The notes: a model not told the origin generated them from the letters alone. A DNA stretch of 64,000 nucleotides from Cellulomonas wangsupingiae (GCF_024508275.1 NZ_CP101989.1:3348001-3412000); one strand, 5' to 3'. Positions 26,147-35,423 are shown, counted from the first letter of the stretch. A program made the numbers and translations.

Positions 26147-26977
26147 ATGGAACAGCGCTACGCGACCAGCCCCGAGCAGATCCCGGGCATGGACACCGCC
26201 GAGCTCCGCCACCGCTACCTCGTGCCCGGACTGTTCGTCGACGACGAGGCGAACGCGGTCTACACGCACCACGACCGTGTCGTCCTGCTCGGCGCCAAGC
26301 CCGTCACGGGACCGGTCGCGCTGCCGACGTTCCCCGAGATCCGCTCCGAGTACTTCTTCGAGCACCGCGAGGGCGGCATCGTCAACGTCGGCGGCACCGG
26401 CACCGTCGCGGTCGACGGCACCTCCTACGAGCTCACCCACGGCTCGTGCCTGTACGTCGGGCGCGGTGCCCGTGACGTGACGTTCACGTCGGCCGACGCC
26501 GCGAGCCCCGCGCGCTTCTACCTCGTGTCCGCGCCCGCCCACACCGCCTACCCGACGACGCTCGTCGCGGCCGGCCAGGGCAACGTCCGCGAGCTGGGCG
26601 ACCCGCTGACGTCGAACCGCCGCACGCTCAACCAGTACATCCACGAGAACGGCGTGCGCTCCTGCCAGGTCGTCATGGGCGTGACGACGCTGCACCCGGG
26701 CAGCATGTGGAACACCATGCCGGCGCACACGCACGACCGCCGCACGGAGGCCTACCTCTACTTCGACGTCCCCGAGGACGCGCGGATCGTGCACCTGCTC
26801 GGACGCCCCGACGAGACCCGGCACCTGGTCGTCGGGAACGAGGAGGCGGTCATCTCCCCGAGCTGGTCCGTCCACTCGGGTGTCGGTACCGCGAGCTACA
26901 GCTTCGTGTGGGCCATGGCGGGCGAGAATCAGTCGTTCGACGACATGGACGGCTTCCCCATCACCGACATGCGTTGA
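26147..26977 (+). CDS. kduI: 5-keto-4-deoxyuronate isomerase KduI
   Basis: Cupin-type isomerase of 276 residues that converts 4-deoxy-L-threo-5-hexosulose uronate to 3-deoxy-D-glycero-2,5-hexodiulosonate. Family markers: RHRYLVPGLF near residue 23, FEHREGGIVNVGG near 69, and the metal-binding cupin block MPAHTHDRRTEAYLYF near 193, whose two His, Glu and a later His (SVHSG) coordinate zinc. E. coli KduI has also been reported to act on glucuronate or galacturonate. No polysaccharide lyase, the usual source of its substrate, is present in the window. Confidence 0.96.
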   Translation: MEQRYATSPEQIPGMDTAELRHRYLVPGLFVDDEANAVYTHHDRVVLLGAKPVTGPVALPTFPEIRSEYFFEHREGGIVNVGGTGTVAVDGTSYELTHGSCLYVGRGARDVTFTSADAASPARFYLVSAPAHTAYPTTLVAAGQGNVRELGDPLTSNRRTLNQYIHENGVRSCQVVMGVTTLHPGSMWNTMPAHTHDRRTEAYLYFDVPEDARIVHLLGRPDETRHLVVGNEEAVISPSWSVHSGVGTASYSFVWAMAGENQSFDDMDGFPITDMR

Positions 26978-27008
26978 CGGTTCCGACCCGCGACGAGAGG
27001 TGAGCCCC

Positions 27009-27797
27009 ATGGCACGGACCCAGCCCACGCCCCCGGAGCAGGACGCGGCGGGCGCGAAGACGAACGCGAGCGAGAAGACGCTGCTCGTGCTCGAGGCGGC
27101 GCTGCGCCATCCCCGGTTCACGGACGTCGTCGAGGCGACGGGCCTGGCGAAGGCCACGACGCACCGGATCCTGAGCACGCTGGTCGAGCGGAGCTTCGTC
27201 GTCGTGACGCCGGACGGGCTGTACCAGCCCGGCCCGCAGATCCTGTCCCTCGCGGGGCAGGCGCTGCAGCGGCTCGACATCTCGGCGATCGCCGAGCCCC
27301 TCGTCAGCGAGCTGGTCGACCGGGTCCACTGCACGGCCCACGTCGGGGTCGCGAACGGCGACGAGATCGTCTACCTCGTCCGCACGGACTCCGACAAGCC
27401 GTACCAGATGCCGTCGCGGGTCGGTCACGCGATCCCCATGCACTCCTCGGGGATCGGCAAGGTCGTGCTCGCCGCGCGCGGCGACGACGAGATCGAGCGC
27501 TTCGTCGCCCGCTCCGGCCTGCCGCAGCGGACCGAGCGCACGATCACGCAGCTCAGCGCGCTGCGTGAGGAGCTGGCGCGGGTCCGCGAGCGCGGGTACG
27601 CCTTCGACCTCGAGGAGAACGTCCCCGGGATCGTCTGCGTCGCCGCCCCCGTGCGCGACCACACCGGCACCGTCAAGTACGGCGTCAGCATCTCCACCCT
27701 GGCCGTCGAGTGCTCCCCCGAGCAGCTCGAGGCCCACGCCCCGGCGGTCGTCGAGACCGCCGGCCAGATATCGGCGGCCCTGGGCTACACGCCCTGA
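27009..27797 (+). CDS. IclR-family regulator of the uronate operon (KdgR-like position)
   Basis: Regulator of 262 residues. The winged helix at about 20-80 has TDVVEATGLAKATTHRILST as helix-turn-helix. The effector domain follows with THVGV-like TAHVGVANGDEIVYLVRT near 105, H-S-S-G-I-G-K near 140, and DLEENVPGIVCVAAPV near 200. It is embedded between kduI and kduD, so it probably controls its own operon, possibly through the inverted repeats at 22992-23016. A 2-keto-3-deoxygluconate-type effector would be expected by analogy with KdgR. Confidence 0.9.
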   Translation: MARTQPTPPEQDAAGAKTNASEKTLLVLEAALRHPRFTDVVEATGLAKATTHRILSTLVERSFVVVTPDGLYQPGPQILSLAGQALQRLDISAIAEPLVSELVDRVHCTAHVGVANGDEIVYLVRTDSDKPYQMPSRVGHAIPMHSSGIGKVVLAARGDDEIERFVARSGLPQRTERTITQLSALREELARVRERGYAFDLEENVPGIVCVAAPVRDHTGTVKYGVSISTLAVECSPEQLEAHAPAVVETAGQISAALGYTP

Positions 27798-27824
27798 GGC
27801 ACCACCTACGGAAGAGAGCACGCG

Positions 27825-28607
27825 ATGACGACGACCCCGACCGAGTACGCGGCGGGCCTGTTCACCCTCGAGGGCCGCCAGGCGGTGGTCACCGGCGCCA
27901 GCCAGGGCATCGGCCTGGCGATCGCCGTCGCCCTCGCGTCGGCCGGAGCCGACGTCATCGGTGTCAGCTACGACATGCCCGAGGGGGACAGCGACGCGCG
28001 GCGCGCGATCGAGGCCACCGGGCGCACGTTCACGCCGCTGCGCGCGGACTTCTCGGACCGCGACCAGGTCACGGCGCTGGCCGCCGACCTCGGCGCACGC
28101 GACGTCGACATCCTCGTCAACAACGGCGGGACGATCCGCCGCGTCCCCGCCGCGCAGCACCCCGACGAGGACTTCGACCACGTGCTCGACGTCAACCTGC
28201 GCACGACGTTCGTGCTCTCGCGCGAGGTCGGCCGCCGCATGCTCGAGCGCGGCCACGGCAAGATCGTCAACACCGCGTCGATGCTGAGCTTCCAGGGCGG
28301 CATCAACGTGCCCGGCTACACGTCGTCCAAGTCGGCCGTCGCGGGGCTGACGAAGGCGCTCGCCAACGAGTGGGCCGGCTCGGGCGTCAACGTCAACGCC
28401 GTCGCCCCCGGGTACGTCGCCACCGCCAACACACACGACCTGCGCCAGGACGCCGCGCGCAGCCAGGCGATCCTCGACCGCATCCCGGCCGGGCGCTGGG
28501 CCACGCCGGAGGACATCGCCGGCGCCGTCCTGTTCCTCTGCTCGTCCGCCGCGGACTACGTCCACGGTGCCGTGCTCCCCGTCGACGGCGGGTGGCTCGC
28601 GCGATGA
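27825..28607 (+). CDS. kduD: SDR dehydrogenase, KduD type (first copy)
   Basis: Short-chain dehydrogenase of 260 residues closely matching KduD, which interconverts 2-keto-3-deoxygluconate and 3-deoxy-2,5-hexodiulosonate with NAD(H). VTGASQGIGLAIA near 22 binds cofactor; the catalytic Ser lies in TASMLSFQGG and the Tyr/Lys pair in GYTSSKS. RIPAGRWATPEDI and the terminal V-D-G-G-W-L-A-R are KduD-like. One oddity: the usual N-N-A-G reads N-N-G-G (near residue 102). A second KduD-like gene lies 2 kb downstream in the same operon. Confidence 0.9.
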   Translation: MTTTPTEYAAGLFTLEGRQAVVTGASQGIGLAIAVALASAGADVIGVSYDMPEGDSDARRAIEATGRTFTPLRADFSDRDQVTALAADLGARDVDILVNNGGTIRRVPAAQHPDEDFDHVLDVNLRTTFVLSREVGRRMLERGHGKIVNTASMLSFQGGINVPGYTSSKSAVAGLTKALANEWAGSGVNVNAVAPGYVATANTHDLRQDAARSQAILDRIPAGRWATPEDIAGAVLFLCSSAADYVHGAVLPVDGGWLAR

Positions 28608-29623
28608 GGATCGTCGTCACCGAGTGCGACCACGACTCGTTCGACGCCGAGCTCGAGGTCACGCGTGCCGCGGGCGCCGAGCTCGTCGTCACGCAGTCCT
28701 TCACGCCCGAGGACCTGGTCGCCAACGCCGCCGGCGCCGACGCGGTCCTCGTGCAGTACGCGGCCATCACGGCCGAGGTCATGGACGCCCTGCCGAGCCT
28801 GCGCGCGATCGGCCGGTACGGCGTCGGCATCGACTCGGTCGACGTCGCCGCCGCCACGGCGCGCGGCATCGCGGTGTGCAACGTGCCGGACTACGGCACC
28901 GAGGCCGTCTCCGACCACGCGATCGCCATGGCCCTCGCCGCGGCCCGCGGCATCCCGCGCCTGGACCGCGGGATGCGCGCCGGGTCGTTCGACCTCGCCG
29001 CGATCCGCCCCGCGTACCAGACGCGGGGCCGGGTGTTCGGCGTCGTCGGCATGGGCCTCATCGGCACCGCGACCGCGCGCAAGGCCGCCGGTCTGGGCTA
29101 CGAGGTGATCGGGTACGACATCGCCGCCGACCCGGGCGCGTCGACGTACCACGGCGTCGCCTCGGTGAGCCTGGACGAGCTGCTCGAGCGCGCGCAGGTC
29201 GTCTCGCTGCACACGCCGCTCGACGCGACGACGCGGGGCCTCATCGGTGCGGCCGAGCTGAGCCGCATGCGCACCGACGCGATCCTCGTCAACACCAGCC
29301 GGGGCGGCGTCGTCGACACCGCCGCGCTGGTCGAGGCGCTGCGCACCGGCAGCATCCGCGCCGCCGCGATCGACGTGCACGACGCGGAGCCGCTGCCGGT
29401 GGACCACCCGCTCATGGACCTCGACAACGTCGTCCTCACCCCGCACCTCGCCTGGTACACCGAGGAGTCGTACGACGAGCTCAAGCACCGCACGGCGGCC
29501 AACGTCGTCGAGGTCTGCGCCGGCCGCGCACCGCGCAACATCGTCAACCCCGAGGTGCTGGGCGCCCCCGGCCGCAACGAGGACTGCGCGCCCGCGGGCG
29601 CGACGGCCCGGACAGGAGCCTGA
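28604..29623 (+). CDS. D-2-hydroxyacid dehydrogenase family protein
   Basis: NAD(P)-dependent dehydrogenase of 339 residues. YGVGIDSVDVAAA near residue 75 is followed by the Rossmann motif GVVGMGLIGTATARKA near 148. Catalytic residues are the Arg in NTSRGGVVD, the Glu in HDAEPLP and the His in LTPHLAWYTEE. Members act on glycerate, phosphoglycerate, glyoxylate or 2-keto sugar acids; the substrate here is presumably a 2-keto-acid from uronate breakdown. The ATG overlaps the kduD stop (ATGA), so translation is coupled. Confidence 0.87.
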   Translation: MRIVVTECDHDSFDAELEVTRAAGAELVVTQSFTPEDLVANAAGADAVLVQYAAITAEVMDALPSLRAIGRYGVGIDSVDVAAATARGIAVCNVPDYGTEAVSDHAIAMALAAARGIPRLDRGMRAGSFDLAAIRPAYQTRGRVFGVVGMGLIGTATARKAAGLGYEVIGYDIAADPGASTYHGVASVSLDELLERAQVVSLHTPLDATTRGLIGAAELSRMRTDAILVNTSRGGVVDTAALVEALRTGSIRAAAIDVHDAEPLPVDHPLMDLDNVVLTPHLAWYTEESYDELKHRTAANVVEVCAGRAPRNIVNPEVLGAPGRNEDCAPAGATARTGA

Positions 29624-29626
29624 GCG

Positions 29627-30661
29627 ATGAGCACCATGCGCGCGGCGGTGTGGACCGGCGCGGACGAGATCGCGGTCGAGCAGGTCCCCCTGCCCGACGT
29701 GCCCGAGGGCTGGGCCCTCGTGCGCGTCGCGTACAACGGGATCTGCGGCACCGACCTGTCGATCCACCACGGGAAGCACCCGCGGGCGACCGCGCCGCTC
29801 GTGCCCGGCCACGAGCTGTCCGGCTGGGTCGAGCGTGCCGGTGCGACGGGTCCGCGCGAGGGCGCGCTCGTCATCGCCGAGCCCCTCATCTCGTGCGGGG
29901 AGTGCAAGGCCTGCCGTGACGGGCACGGGCACGTGTGCCGCCGCCTCGGGCTGTACGGCATCGACGCGCCCGGCGGCATGGCCGAGTACGTCGCGCTGCC
30001 GCCGCACGTGCTGCACGAGGTGCCCGCGGGCGTCGACCCGCGCCTCGCCGCGCTCGTCGAGCCGCTGGCCGTCGCGGTGCACGCGGTCGACCTGTCGGGC
30101 ATGCAGGCCGGCGACACGGTCGCGGTGTACGGCGCCGGGCCGATCGGCGTGCTCACCGCGCTGGTCGCGCGGCACGCCGGGGCCGGCGCGGTCGTCGTCA
30201 CCGAGCCCAGCCCGTGGCGTCGCCAGGTGGCGGCCGACCTGGGCCTGACCGTGGTGCCCGAGGGCGCGACGATGGCCGAGGTGCTCGCGCCGCTGACCGA
30301 CGGCGAGGGCGCCGACACGACGTTCGACTCCGCCGCGCACCCCGCGGTCGCGGCCGACGTCACCGCGGCCACCCGCGTGCTCGGCCGGATCGTCGTCGTG
30401 GGCGTCTACAAGCAGCCCACGCCGTTGGACCTGCAGGCCGTGTGCTTCAAGGAGCAGTCGCTGGTCGGGGTGCGGGTGTACACGTCCGCCGACGTGCGGC
30501 GCGCGATCGAGCTGCTCGCGTCCGACGTCCTCGGTCTCGCGGCGTTCCCGACCCGGGCCTTCGACCTGGCCGACGTCGACGCCGCGTTCGCGGCCGCCGC
30601 GTCGGGGCAGGACTGCCTCAAGGTCCTCCTCACCCCCCTGCACGGGAAGGCAGACGCATGA
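29627..30661 (+). CDS. zinc-dependent alcohol dehydrogenase (MDR family)
   Basis: Medium-chain dehydrogenase of 344 residues. Catalytic zinc ligands: Cys in G-I-C-G-T-D near residue 40, and His-Glu in PGHELSG near 65. The structural zinc site is CGECKACRDGHGHVC near 90 (four cysteines). The Rossmann motif V-Y-G-A-G-P-I-G-V near 167 binds NAD. It resembles sorbitol, idonate and threonine dehydrogenases, so oxidation of an aldonate or ketouronate hydroxyl is plausible. It lies three bases after the hydroxyacid dehydrogenase and overlaps the next SDR by four. Confidence 0.88.
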   Translation: MSTMRAAVWTGADEIAVEQVPLPDVPEGWALVRVAYNGICGTDLSIHHGKHPRATAPLVPGHELSGWVERAGATGPREGALVIAEPLISCGECKACRDGHGHVCRRLGLYGIDAPGGMAEYVALPPHVLHEVPAGVDPRLAALVEPLAVAVHAVDLSGMQAGDTVAVYGAGPIGVLTALVARHAGAGAVVVTEPSPWRRQVAADLGLTVVPEGATMAEVLAPLTDGEGADTTFDSAAHPAVAADVTAATRVLGRIVVVGVYKQPTPLDLQAVCFKEQSLVGVRVYTSADVRRAIELLASDVLGLAAFPTRAFDLADVDAAFAAAASGQDCLKVLLTPLHGKADA

Positions 30662-31413
30662 GCACCCCGTTCGACCTCACGGGCCGCACGGCCGTCGTCA
30701 CCGGCGGCGGCCGCGGCCTGGGCCGCGGCATCACCGACGCCCTGCTCGCGGCCGGCGCGGACGTCGTCGTGCTCGCCCGCAGCCCGCTGCCGGCCGACCT
30801 CGAGGAGCACGCGGCGGCGCTGGGCCGCAGCGTGACCTTCGAGCCGCTGGACCTCGGCGACGGCGACGCGATCGCCGCGACCGCCGAGCGCGTGCTCGCG
30901 GAGCACCGCGTCGACATCCTCGTCAACAACGCCGGCACGCAGGACCGCCACCCCGCCGCGGAGTTCCCGCTCGAGGCGTGGGACCGCGTGATCGACGTCA
31001 ACCTGCGCTCGGTGTTCCAGCTCTGCCAGCTCTTCGGGCGCCCGATGCTCGAGCGCGGTGACGGCAAGATCGTCAACCTCGCCTCGCTGCTGTCGTTCCA
31101 GGGCGGCCTGACGGTCCCGGCGTACGCCGCGAGCAAGGGCGCCGTCGCCCAGCTCACCAAGGCGCTGTGCAACGAGTGGTCGCCGCGGGGCGTCAACGTC
31201 AACGCGGTCGCACCGGGCTACATGGCCACCGACATGAACGCCGCGCTGCTGGCGGACCCGGTGCGCCTCGAGCAGCTCTCGGTCCGCATCCCGGCCGGCC
31301 GCTGGGGCCGCCCGGAGGACATCGGCAACGTCGTCGTGTTCCTCGCCTCCCCCGCGGCCGCGTACGTGCACGGCCAGGTCCTCGCGGTGGACGGCGGGTG
31401 GCTCGCCCGCTGA
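30658..31413 (+). CDS. kduD: SDR dehydrogenase, KduD type (second copy)
   Basis: Second KduD-like short-chain dehydrogenase in the operon, 251 residues. VTGGGRGLGRGITDAL near residue 14 binds cofactor, followed by I-L-V-N-N-A-G near 89. The catalytic Ser lies in LASLLSFQGG and the Tyr/Lys in AYAASKG; then NEWSPRGVNVNAVAPGYMAT, RIPAGRWGRPEDI and the ending V-D-G-G-W-L-A-R. Conserved blocks are shared with the first copy, but this one keeps the canonical N-N-A-G. It overlaps the zinc dehydrogenase by four bases and is the last gene of the operon; it faces the GntR gene. Confidence 0.88.
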   Translation: MSTPFDLTGRTAVVTGGGRGLGRGITDALLAAGADVVVLARSPLPADLEEHAAALGRSVTFEPLDLGDGDAIAATAERVLAEHRVDILVNNAGTQDRHPAAEFPLEAWDRVIDVNLRSVFQLCQLFGRPMLERGDGKIVNLASLLSFQGGLTVPAYAASKGAVAQLTKALCNEWSPRGVNVNAVAPGYMATDMNAALLADPVRLEQLSVRIPAGRWGRPEDIGNVVVFLASPAAAYVHGQVLAVDGGWLAR

Positions 31414-31432
31414 GCCCCGCCGGCGGCCCGCC

Positions 31433-32137
31433 TCAGTCCTCGGTGCGCAGGAAGTCCTCGACCGCGAGCAGGTGGGCCGCCATACGGACGCGCGCGCGGT
31501 CGACGTCGCCCGCCACGACCGCGTCGAGGATGGCCTCGTGCTCCCGCTGCGTGCGGGCCTCGGCGCCCTGCTCGGCGAGGCCGCGGGACAGCCGGTGCCG
31601 GGCGGTGCGCCCGCCCATGGCGTCGGTGAGCGCCGCGAGCACGGGGTTGCCGGCGAGCGCCGCGAGCGCGCGGTGGAACGCGAGGTCGGCCGCCAGCAGC
31701 GCCTCGTGGTCGACCTCGTCGTCCGTCCCCGCACGGGCCAGCACGTCCGCGCCCTGCGCGAGCGCGTCGCGGGCGGCCGTCAGGTCGGCGTCCGGTGCCC
31801 GGGCGCCGGCCGCGGCGAGGCCCGCGACCTCGGTCTCGAGCAGGCGGCGCACGGTGTGCACGTGCAGCGCGTGCCCGGCGGCCTGCAGCTCGACGACCAG
31901 CCCGAGCGGGCTGACGAGGCTGCCCGGGTCGAGCGCCGTGACGTACGTGCCGTCGCCCTGGCGCGTCTCGACGACGCCGAGCACCGCGAGCGCGCGCATC
32001 CCCTCGCGCAGCGACCCGCGCGAGACGCCGAGCGCGTCCGCGAGGTCCTTCTCCACCGGCAGGCGCTGCCCCGGGCCGAGGCGGCCGTCGAGGATCATCG
32101 CGGTGACGCCGTCGACGACCCGGTCCGTGCGTGACAT
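31433..32137 (-). CDS. GntR-family regulator, FadR subfamily
   Basis: Regulator of 234 residues. The N-terminal winged helix spans about 1-70, with LADALGVSRGSLREGMRAL as helix-turn-helix and V-E-T-R-Q-G-D-G-T-Y-V as wing. The C-terminal all-helical FCD domain (85-225) has E-V-A-G-L-A, F-H-R-A-L-A and E-H-E-A-I-L-D, positions that usually bind metal and a carboxylate ligand. It follows fucD on the same strand and probably regulates it and the divergent operon at 33669. The ATG at 32137 lacks a clear ribosome site; an upstream in-frame start at 32206 cannot be excluded. Confidence 0.88.
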   Translation of the reverse strand: MSRTDRVVDGVTAMILDGRLGPGQRLPVEKDLADALGVSRGSLREGMRALAVLGVVETRQGDGTYVTALDPGSLVSPLGLVVELQAAGHALHVHTVRRLLETEVAGLAAAGARAPDADLTAARDALAQGADVLARAGTDDEVDHEALLAADLAFHRALAALAGNPVLAALTDAMGGRTARHRLSRGLAEQGAEARTQREHEAILDAVVAGDVDRARVRMAAHLLAVEDFLRTED

Positions 32138-32202
32138 GCCAGGAGTATGCCGAACGGCGGGGGCGGCACCGGCCGCCCCCGCCGTCCCGGCGGTCGGGTC
32201 CG

Positions 32203-33525
32203 TCACGCGGACGCGAGCCGCCCGGCCCAGTACGCCCCGTCGGGGAAGCGGAACTCGGCGACCGACGCGTCGTGCATCTGCGTCGAGTAGCCCGGCAGGC
32301 TCGGCAGCACGTACGCCGCGTCACGCACGACGCAGGGGTCGGTGAAGTGCTCGTGCAGGTGGTCGACGTACTCGGTGACACGGCCCTCGCGCGACCCCGA
32401 GACCGCGACGAAGTCGAGCATCGAGATGTGCTGGACCATCTCGCACAGCCCGACGCCGCCGCCGTGCGGGCAGACCTTGACGTCGAACTTCGCCGCGAGC
32501 AGCAGCACCGCGACGATCTCGTTGAGGCTCGCCAGGCGCCCGGCGTCGAGCTGGCAGAAGTCCATGGCCCCGGCCTGCATGAACTGCTTGAACATCACGC
32601 GGTTGTGGCAGTGCTCGCCCGTCGCGACGCCGACCGCTCCCACACCCGCGCGGATCGCGGCGTGGCCCAGCACGTCGTCGGGGCTCGTGGGCTCCTCGAT
32701 CCACAGCAGGTCGAACTGCGCGAGGGCGTTGGTCCACTCGATCGCCTGGTCGACGTCCCACACCTGGTTGGCGTCGATCATGAGCGTGCGGTCCGGGCCG
32801 ATGACCTCGCGCGCGATGGCGCAGCGGCGCACGTCCTCGGCGAGGTCGGCACCGACCTTGAGCTTGACGTGCTGGTAGCCCTCGTCGACGGCCTCCTGGC
32901 ACAGCCGGCGCAGCTTGTCGTCGCTGTAGCCGAGCCAGCCGGCGGACGTCGTGTAGCAGGGGTAGCCGGTGGCCTCGAGCTCGGCGATGCGCCCGGCCTT
33001 GCCGGCCTCCTGCGCGCGCAGGATCGCGATCGCCTCGTCGCGCGTCAGGGCGTCGGACAGGTAGCGCAGGTCGGCGACGTCGACGAGCTGCTCGGGGGTC
33101 ATGTCGGCCAGCAGCCGCCACACGGGCTTGCCGGCCAACCGGCCGGCCATGTCCCACGCGGCGTTCATGACGGCCGACAGCGACAGGTGGACGACGCCCT
33201 TCTCGGGCCCGAGCCAGCGCATCTGCGCGTCGGCGGTGAGGTCGCGGTAGACGCCGCCCATGTCGGCCGCCATCTCCTCGACGTCGCGCCCGACGAGCAG
33301 GGCGGCCTGCTGGCGCGCGGCCATCGCGACGATGTCGTTGCCGCGACCGGTCGTGAACGTCAGGCCGTAGCCCGCGAGCGGCGCGCCGGCGGCGTCGGTG
33401 CCGTCGGTGCGCAGGACGACGTAGGCGGCGGAGTAGTCGCCGTCCTTGTTCATGGCGTCCGAGCCGTCAGCGGTGAGCGAGGTGGGGAACCGGACGTCCT
33501 CGACGTCGACGGCGGTGATCTTCAC
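32203..33525 (-). CDS. L-fuconate dehydratase (enolase superfamily)
   Basis: Dehydrates L-fuconate to 2-keto-3-deoxy-L-fuconate. The 440-residue protein follows the FucD/ENOSF1 pattern closely: [15 protein letters not shown] near residue 13, [12 protein letters not shown] near 105, [12 protein letters not shown] near 185, KLKVG near 210 (catalytic Lys region), D-A-N-Q-V-W and W-I-E-E-P-T-S-P (metal ligands), and [15 protein letters not shown] near 350. The GTG at 33525 has GAGAGGA upstream. An L-fucose role fits the GH95 fucosidase at the window end; action on a related six-carbon acid is possible. Confidence 0.92.
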   Translation of the reverse strand: MKITAVDVEDVRFPTSLTADGSDAMNKDGDYSAAYVVLRTDGTDAAGAPLAGYGLTFTTGRGNDIVAMAARQQAALLVGRDVEEMAADMGGVYRDLTADAQMRWLGPEKGVVHLSLSAVMNAAWDMAGRLAGKPVWRLLADMTPEQLVDVADLRYLSDALTRDEAIAILRAQEAGKAGRIAELEATGYPCYTTSAGWLGYSDDKLRRLCQEAVDEGYQHVKLKVGADLAEDVRRCAIAREVIGPDRTLMIDANQVWDVDQAIEWTNALAQFDLLWIEEPTSPDDVLGHAAIRAGVGAVGVATGEHCHNRVMFKQFMQAGAMDFCQLDAGRLASLNEIVAVLLLAAKFDVKVCPHGGGVGLCEMVQHISMLDFVAVSGSREGRVTEYVDHLHEHFTDPCVVRDAAYVLPSLPGYSTQMHDASVAEFRFPDGAYWAGRLASA

Positions 33526-33569
33526 GGACCAGTCCTCTCGGTGGGGGTCACCCCACCCTAGCCGCAATT

Positions 33570-33654
33570 CATCAGACCTTTGCACCTCGGCCGGACGCGA
33601 CTGTCGCCACGGGCTCGCGGCCAGGCGTACGTTGGTCGCACGAAACATCAGATG
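33570..33654. promoter_or_regulatory. GntR-type operator pair and promoter between fucD and the eda-kinase operon
   Basis: The 143-bp divergent gap contains CATCAGACC at 33570-33578 and CATCAGATG at 33646-33654. The second is a palindrome about its central base, inside an AT-richer pocket (AAACATCAGATGACTT). A TACGTT -10 candidate at 33628-33633 faces the plus-strand operon. Two CATCAGA copies about 76 bp apart suggest a common regulator, most simply the adjacent GntR/FadR-type protein. Confidence 0.5.
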
Positions 33655-33668
33655 ACTTGGAGCGCACG

Positions 33669-34691
33669 ATGAACCCCACGTACCGCGTCGGCGTCACCGC
33701 CGACGGCTTCCTGCCCGACGGCACGTCCCGCTTCGGCGACCTCGGCCTCGAGCGCCTCACGGTCGCCGGGCTCGAGTGGGAGTACCTGCCGCCGCTCGCG
33801 CACGAGCTCACCGCCGACGCCCTCGCGCCCTACGACGCCATCCTGTCGCTCGGCCACCTCGGGCTCACGCGCGACGCCGCGGCCGCGGCCCCCCGGCTGC
33901 GCCACCTCGCGCGGTACGGCGCGGGGTACGACGGCATCGACGTCCCCGGGCTCGCGGCCGAGGGCGTCGTCGTGACGAACACGCCCGACGCCGTCCGCCG
34001 CCCGCTCGCGCTCGCGGCGCTCACGCTGCTGCTCGCGCTGGCCCACCGGCTCCCCGAGAACCACCGGGCGGCCGCCGAGGGTCGCTGGGCCGACCGCGGC
34101 CGCTACCGCGGGCCCGGCGTCGTCGGCCGCACGGTCGGGATCGTCGGCCTGGGCAGCGTCGGCTGCGAGGTCGCCGACCTCGTCCGCCCGCTGGGGATGC
34201 GCGTGCTGGCGACCGACCGCCGCGGCGACGTCGCCCGCGCCGAGCGCGTGGGCGCCGAGCTCGTGACGCTCGACCGGCTGGCCGCCGAGTCGGACTACGT
34301 CGTCCTGACCGCCGCCCTGACGCCGTCCTCCCACCACCTCGTCGACGCCGGCTTCCTGGCCGCCATGCGACCCACCGCGCACCTGGTCAACGTCGGCCGC
34401 GGCGGGCTCGTGGACCACGACGCCCTGCGCGCCGCCCTGGCCGCGGGGCGGATCGCCGGCGCGGGGCTCGACGTGCTCGACCCCGAGCCCCCGGCTCCCG
34501 ACGACCCGCTGCTCACGCGCGAGGACGTCGTCGTCACGCCGCACGCGCTGTGCTGGACCGAGGACTTCACGCAGGCGGTCGCGACGAGCGCGGTCGAGGC
34601 GATCGTCGACGTCGCGCAGGGCCGCCGGCCCGTGCACGCGCTCGACGCGTCCGCGCTGCGGCACGCGCGCCACGCCCGCCTGGTCCCGTGA
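33669..34691 (+). CDS. NAD-dependent 2-hydroxyacid dehydrogenase
   Basis: Second D-2-hydroxyacid dehydrogenase of the island, 340 residues. [14 protein letters not shown] near residue 83, Rossmann motif [15 protein letters not shown] near 158, catalytic Arg in NVGRGGLVD, Glu in DPEPPAP, and His in [10 protein letters not shown]. The last block differs from the first copy (L-A-W-Y-T), so the two are distinct subfamilies and not a recent duplication. It is the first gene of the eda-kinase operon, with a GGAG ribosome site. A role in reducing or oxidising a 2-keto-3-deoxy acid or pyruvate-type product is inferred. Confidence 0.87.
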   Translation: MNPTYRVGVTADGFLPDGTSRFGDLGLERLTVAGLEWEYLPPLAHELTADALAPYDAILSLGHLGLTRDAAAAAPRLRHLARYGAGYDGIDVPGLAAEGVVVTNTPDAVRRPLALAALTLLLALAHRLPENHRAAAEGRWADRGRYRGPGVVGRTVGIVGLGSVGCEVADLVRPLGMRVLATDRRGDVARAERVGAELVTLDRLAAESDYVVLTAALTPSSHHLVDAGFLAAMRPTAHLVNVGRGGLVDHDALRAALAAGRIAGAGLDVLDPEPPAPDDPLLTREDVVVTPHALCWTEDFTQAVATSAVEAIVDVAQGRRPVHALDASALRHARHARLVP

Positions 34692-34713
34692 CGCCCGGGG
34701 TCCCGTCGTGAGA

Positions 34714-34728
34714 GTGTGTTCCTCACAC
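34714..34728 (+). promoter_or_regulatory. small inverted repeat upstream of the KDPG-aldolase gene
   Basis: GTGTGTTCCTCACAC has perfect 5-bp arms around TTCCT in the 85-bp gap between the hydroxyacid dehydrogenase and the aldolase gene. It could be an operator or an internal promoter element. Evidence is limited to the symmetry. Confidence 0.3.
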
Positions 34729-34776
34729 CGGGACACCCGTTCCGCCCAGCGCAACGCACACCGAGGAGACCCCACG

Positions 34777-35397
34777 ATGGACACCCTGGACCGGCTCGCC
34801 GACGCACGGCTCGTCCCCGTCGTCGTGCTCGACGACGCCGCCGACGCCGCCCCGCTGGCCGCCGCGCTCGTGGCGGGCGGGCTCCCCGTCGCCGAGGTGA
34901 CGTTCCGGACCGCCGCGGCGGCCGAATCGATCCGCGCGATGAGCGAGCGCGGCGACATGCTCGTCGGCGCCGGCACCGTCCTCACGCCCGCCCAGGTCGA
35001 CCAGGCCGTCGCGGCGGGTGCGTCGTACGTCGTGTCCCCCGGCCTCAGCCGGGCCGTCGTCGAGCGGTGCCAGGAGCACGGCGTCCTCGCGCTGCCGGGC
35101 GCCGTGACCGCCACCGAGATCCAGGCGGCCCTCGAGCTCGGACTGACCACCGTGAAGTTCTTCCCCGCCGGCACGTCGGGCGGCCCGAAGGCCATCGCCG
35201 CGCTCGCCGCGCCCTTCGGCGGCCTGCGGTTCGTCCCCACCGGTGGCGTCAGCGCCGCCAACCTCCACGAGTACCTCGCCGTGCCGGCCGTCGTCGCCGT
35301 CGGCGGCTCGTGGATGGTGAGCAAGGAGCTCGTCCGGGCAGGGGACTTCGCCGAGGTCACCCGCCTCACCGCCGAGGCCGTCGCCCTCACCCGCTGA
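34777..35397 (+). CDS. eda: KDPG/KHG-type 2-keto-3-deoxy-aldonate aldolase
   Basis: Class I aldolase of 206 residues that cleaves 2-keto-3-deoxy-6-phosphogluconate (or a 2-keto-3-deoxy acid) to pyruvate and an aldehyde. AEVTFRTAAA near residue 39 carries the catalytic Glu region, VGAGTVLTPAQVD near 61 is conserved, and the Schiff-base Lys lies in T-V-K-F-F-P-A near 126. F-V-P-T-G-G-V near 149 and V-G-G-S-W-M-V near 171 bind phosphate. It lies directly before the sugar kinase, matching a KDG-to-KDPG-to-pyruvate sequence. The start has a GAGGAG site. Confidence 0.93.
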   Translation: MDTLDRLADARLVPVVVLDDAADAAPLAAALVAGGLPVAEVTFRTAAAAESIRAMSERGDMLVGAGTVLTPAQVDQAVAAGASYVVSPGLSRAVVERCQEHGVLALPGAVTATEIQAALELGLTTVKFFPAGTSGGPKAIAALAAPFGGLRFVPTGGVSAANLHEYLAVPAVVAVGGSWMVSKELVRAGDFAEVTRLTAEAVALTR

Positions 35398-35423
35398 CCA
35401 CCCCCACGAGACGAAGGACGACC

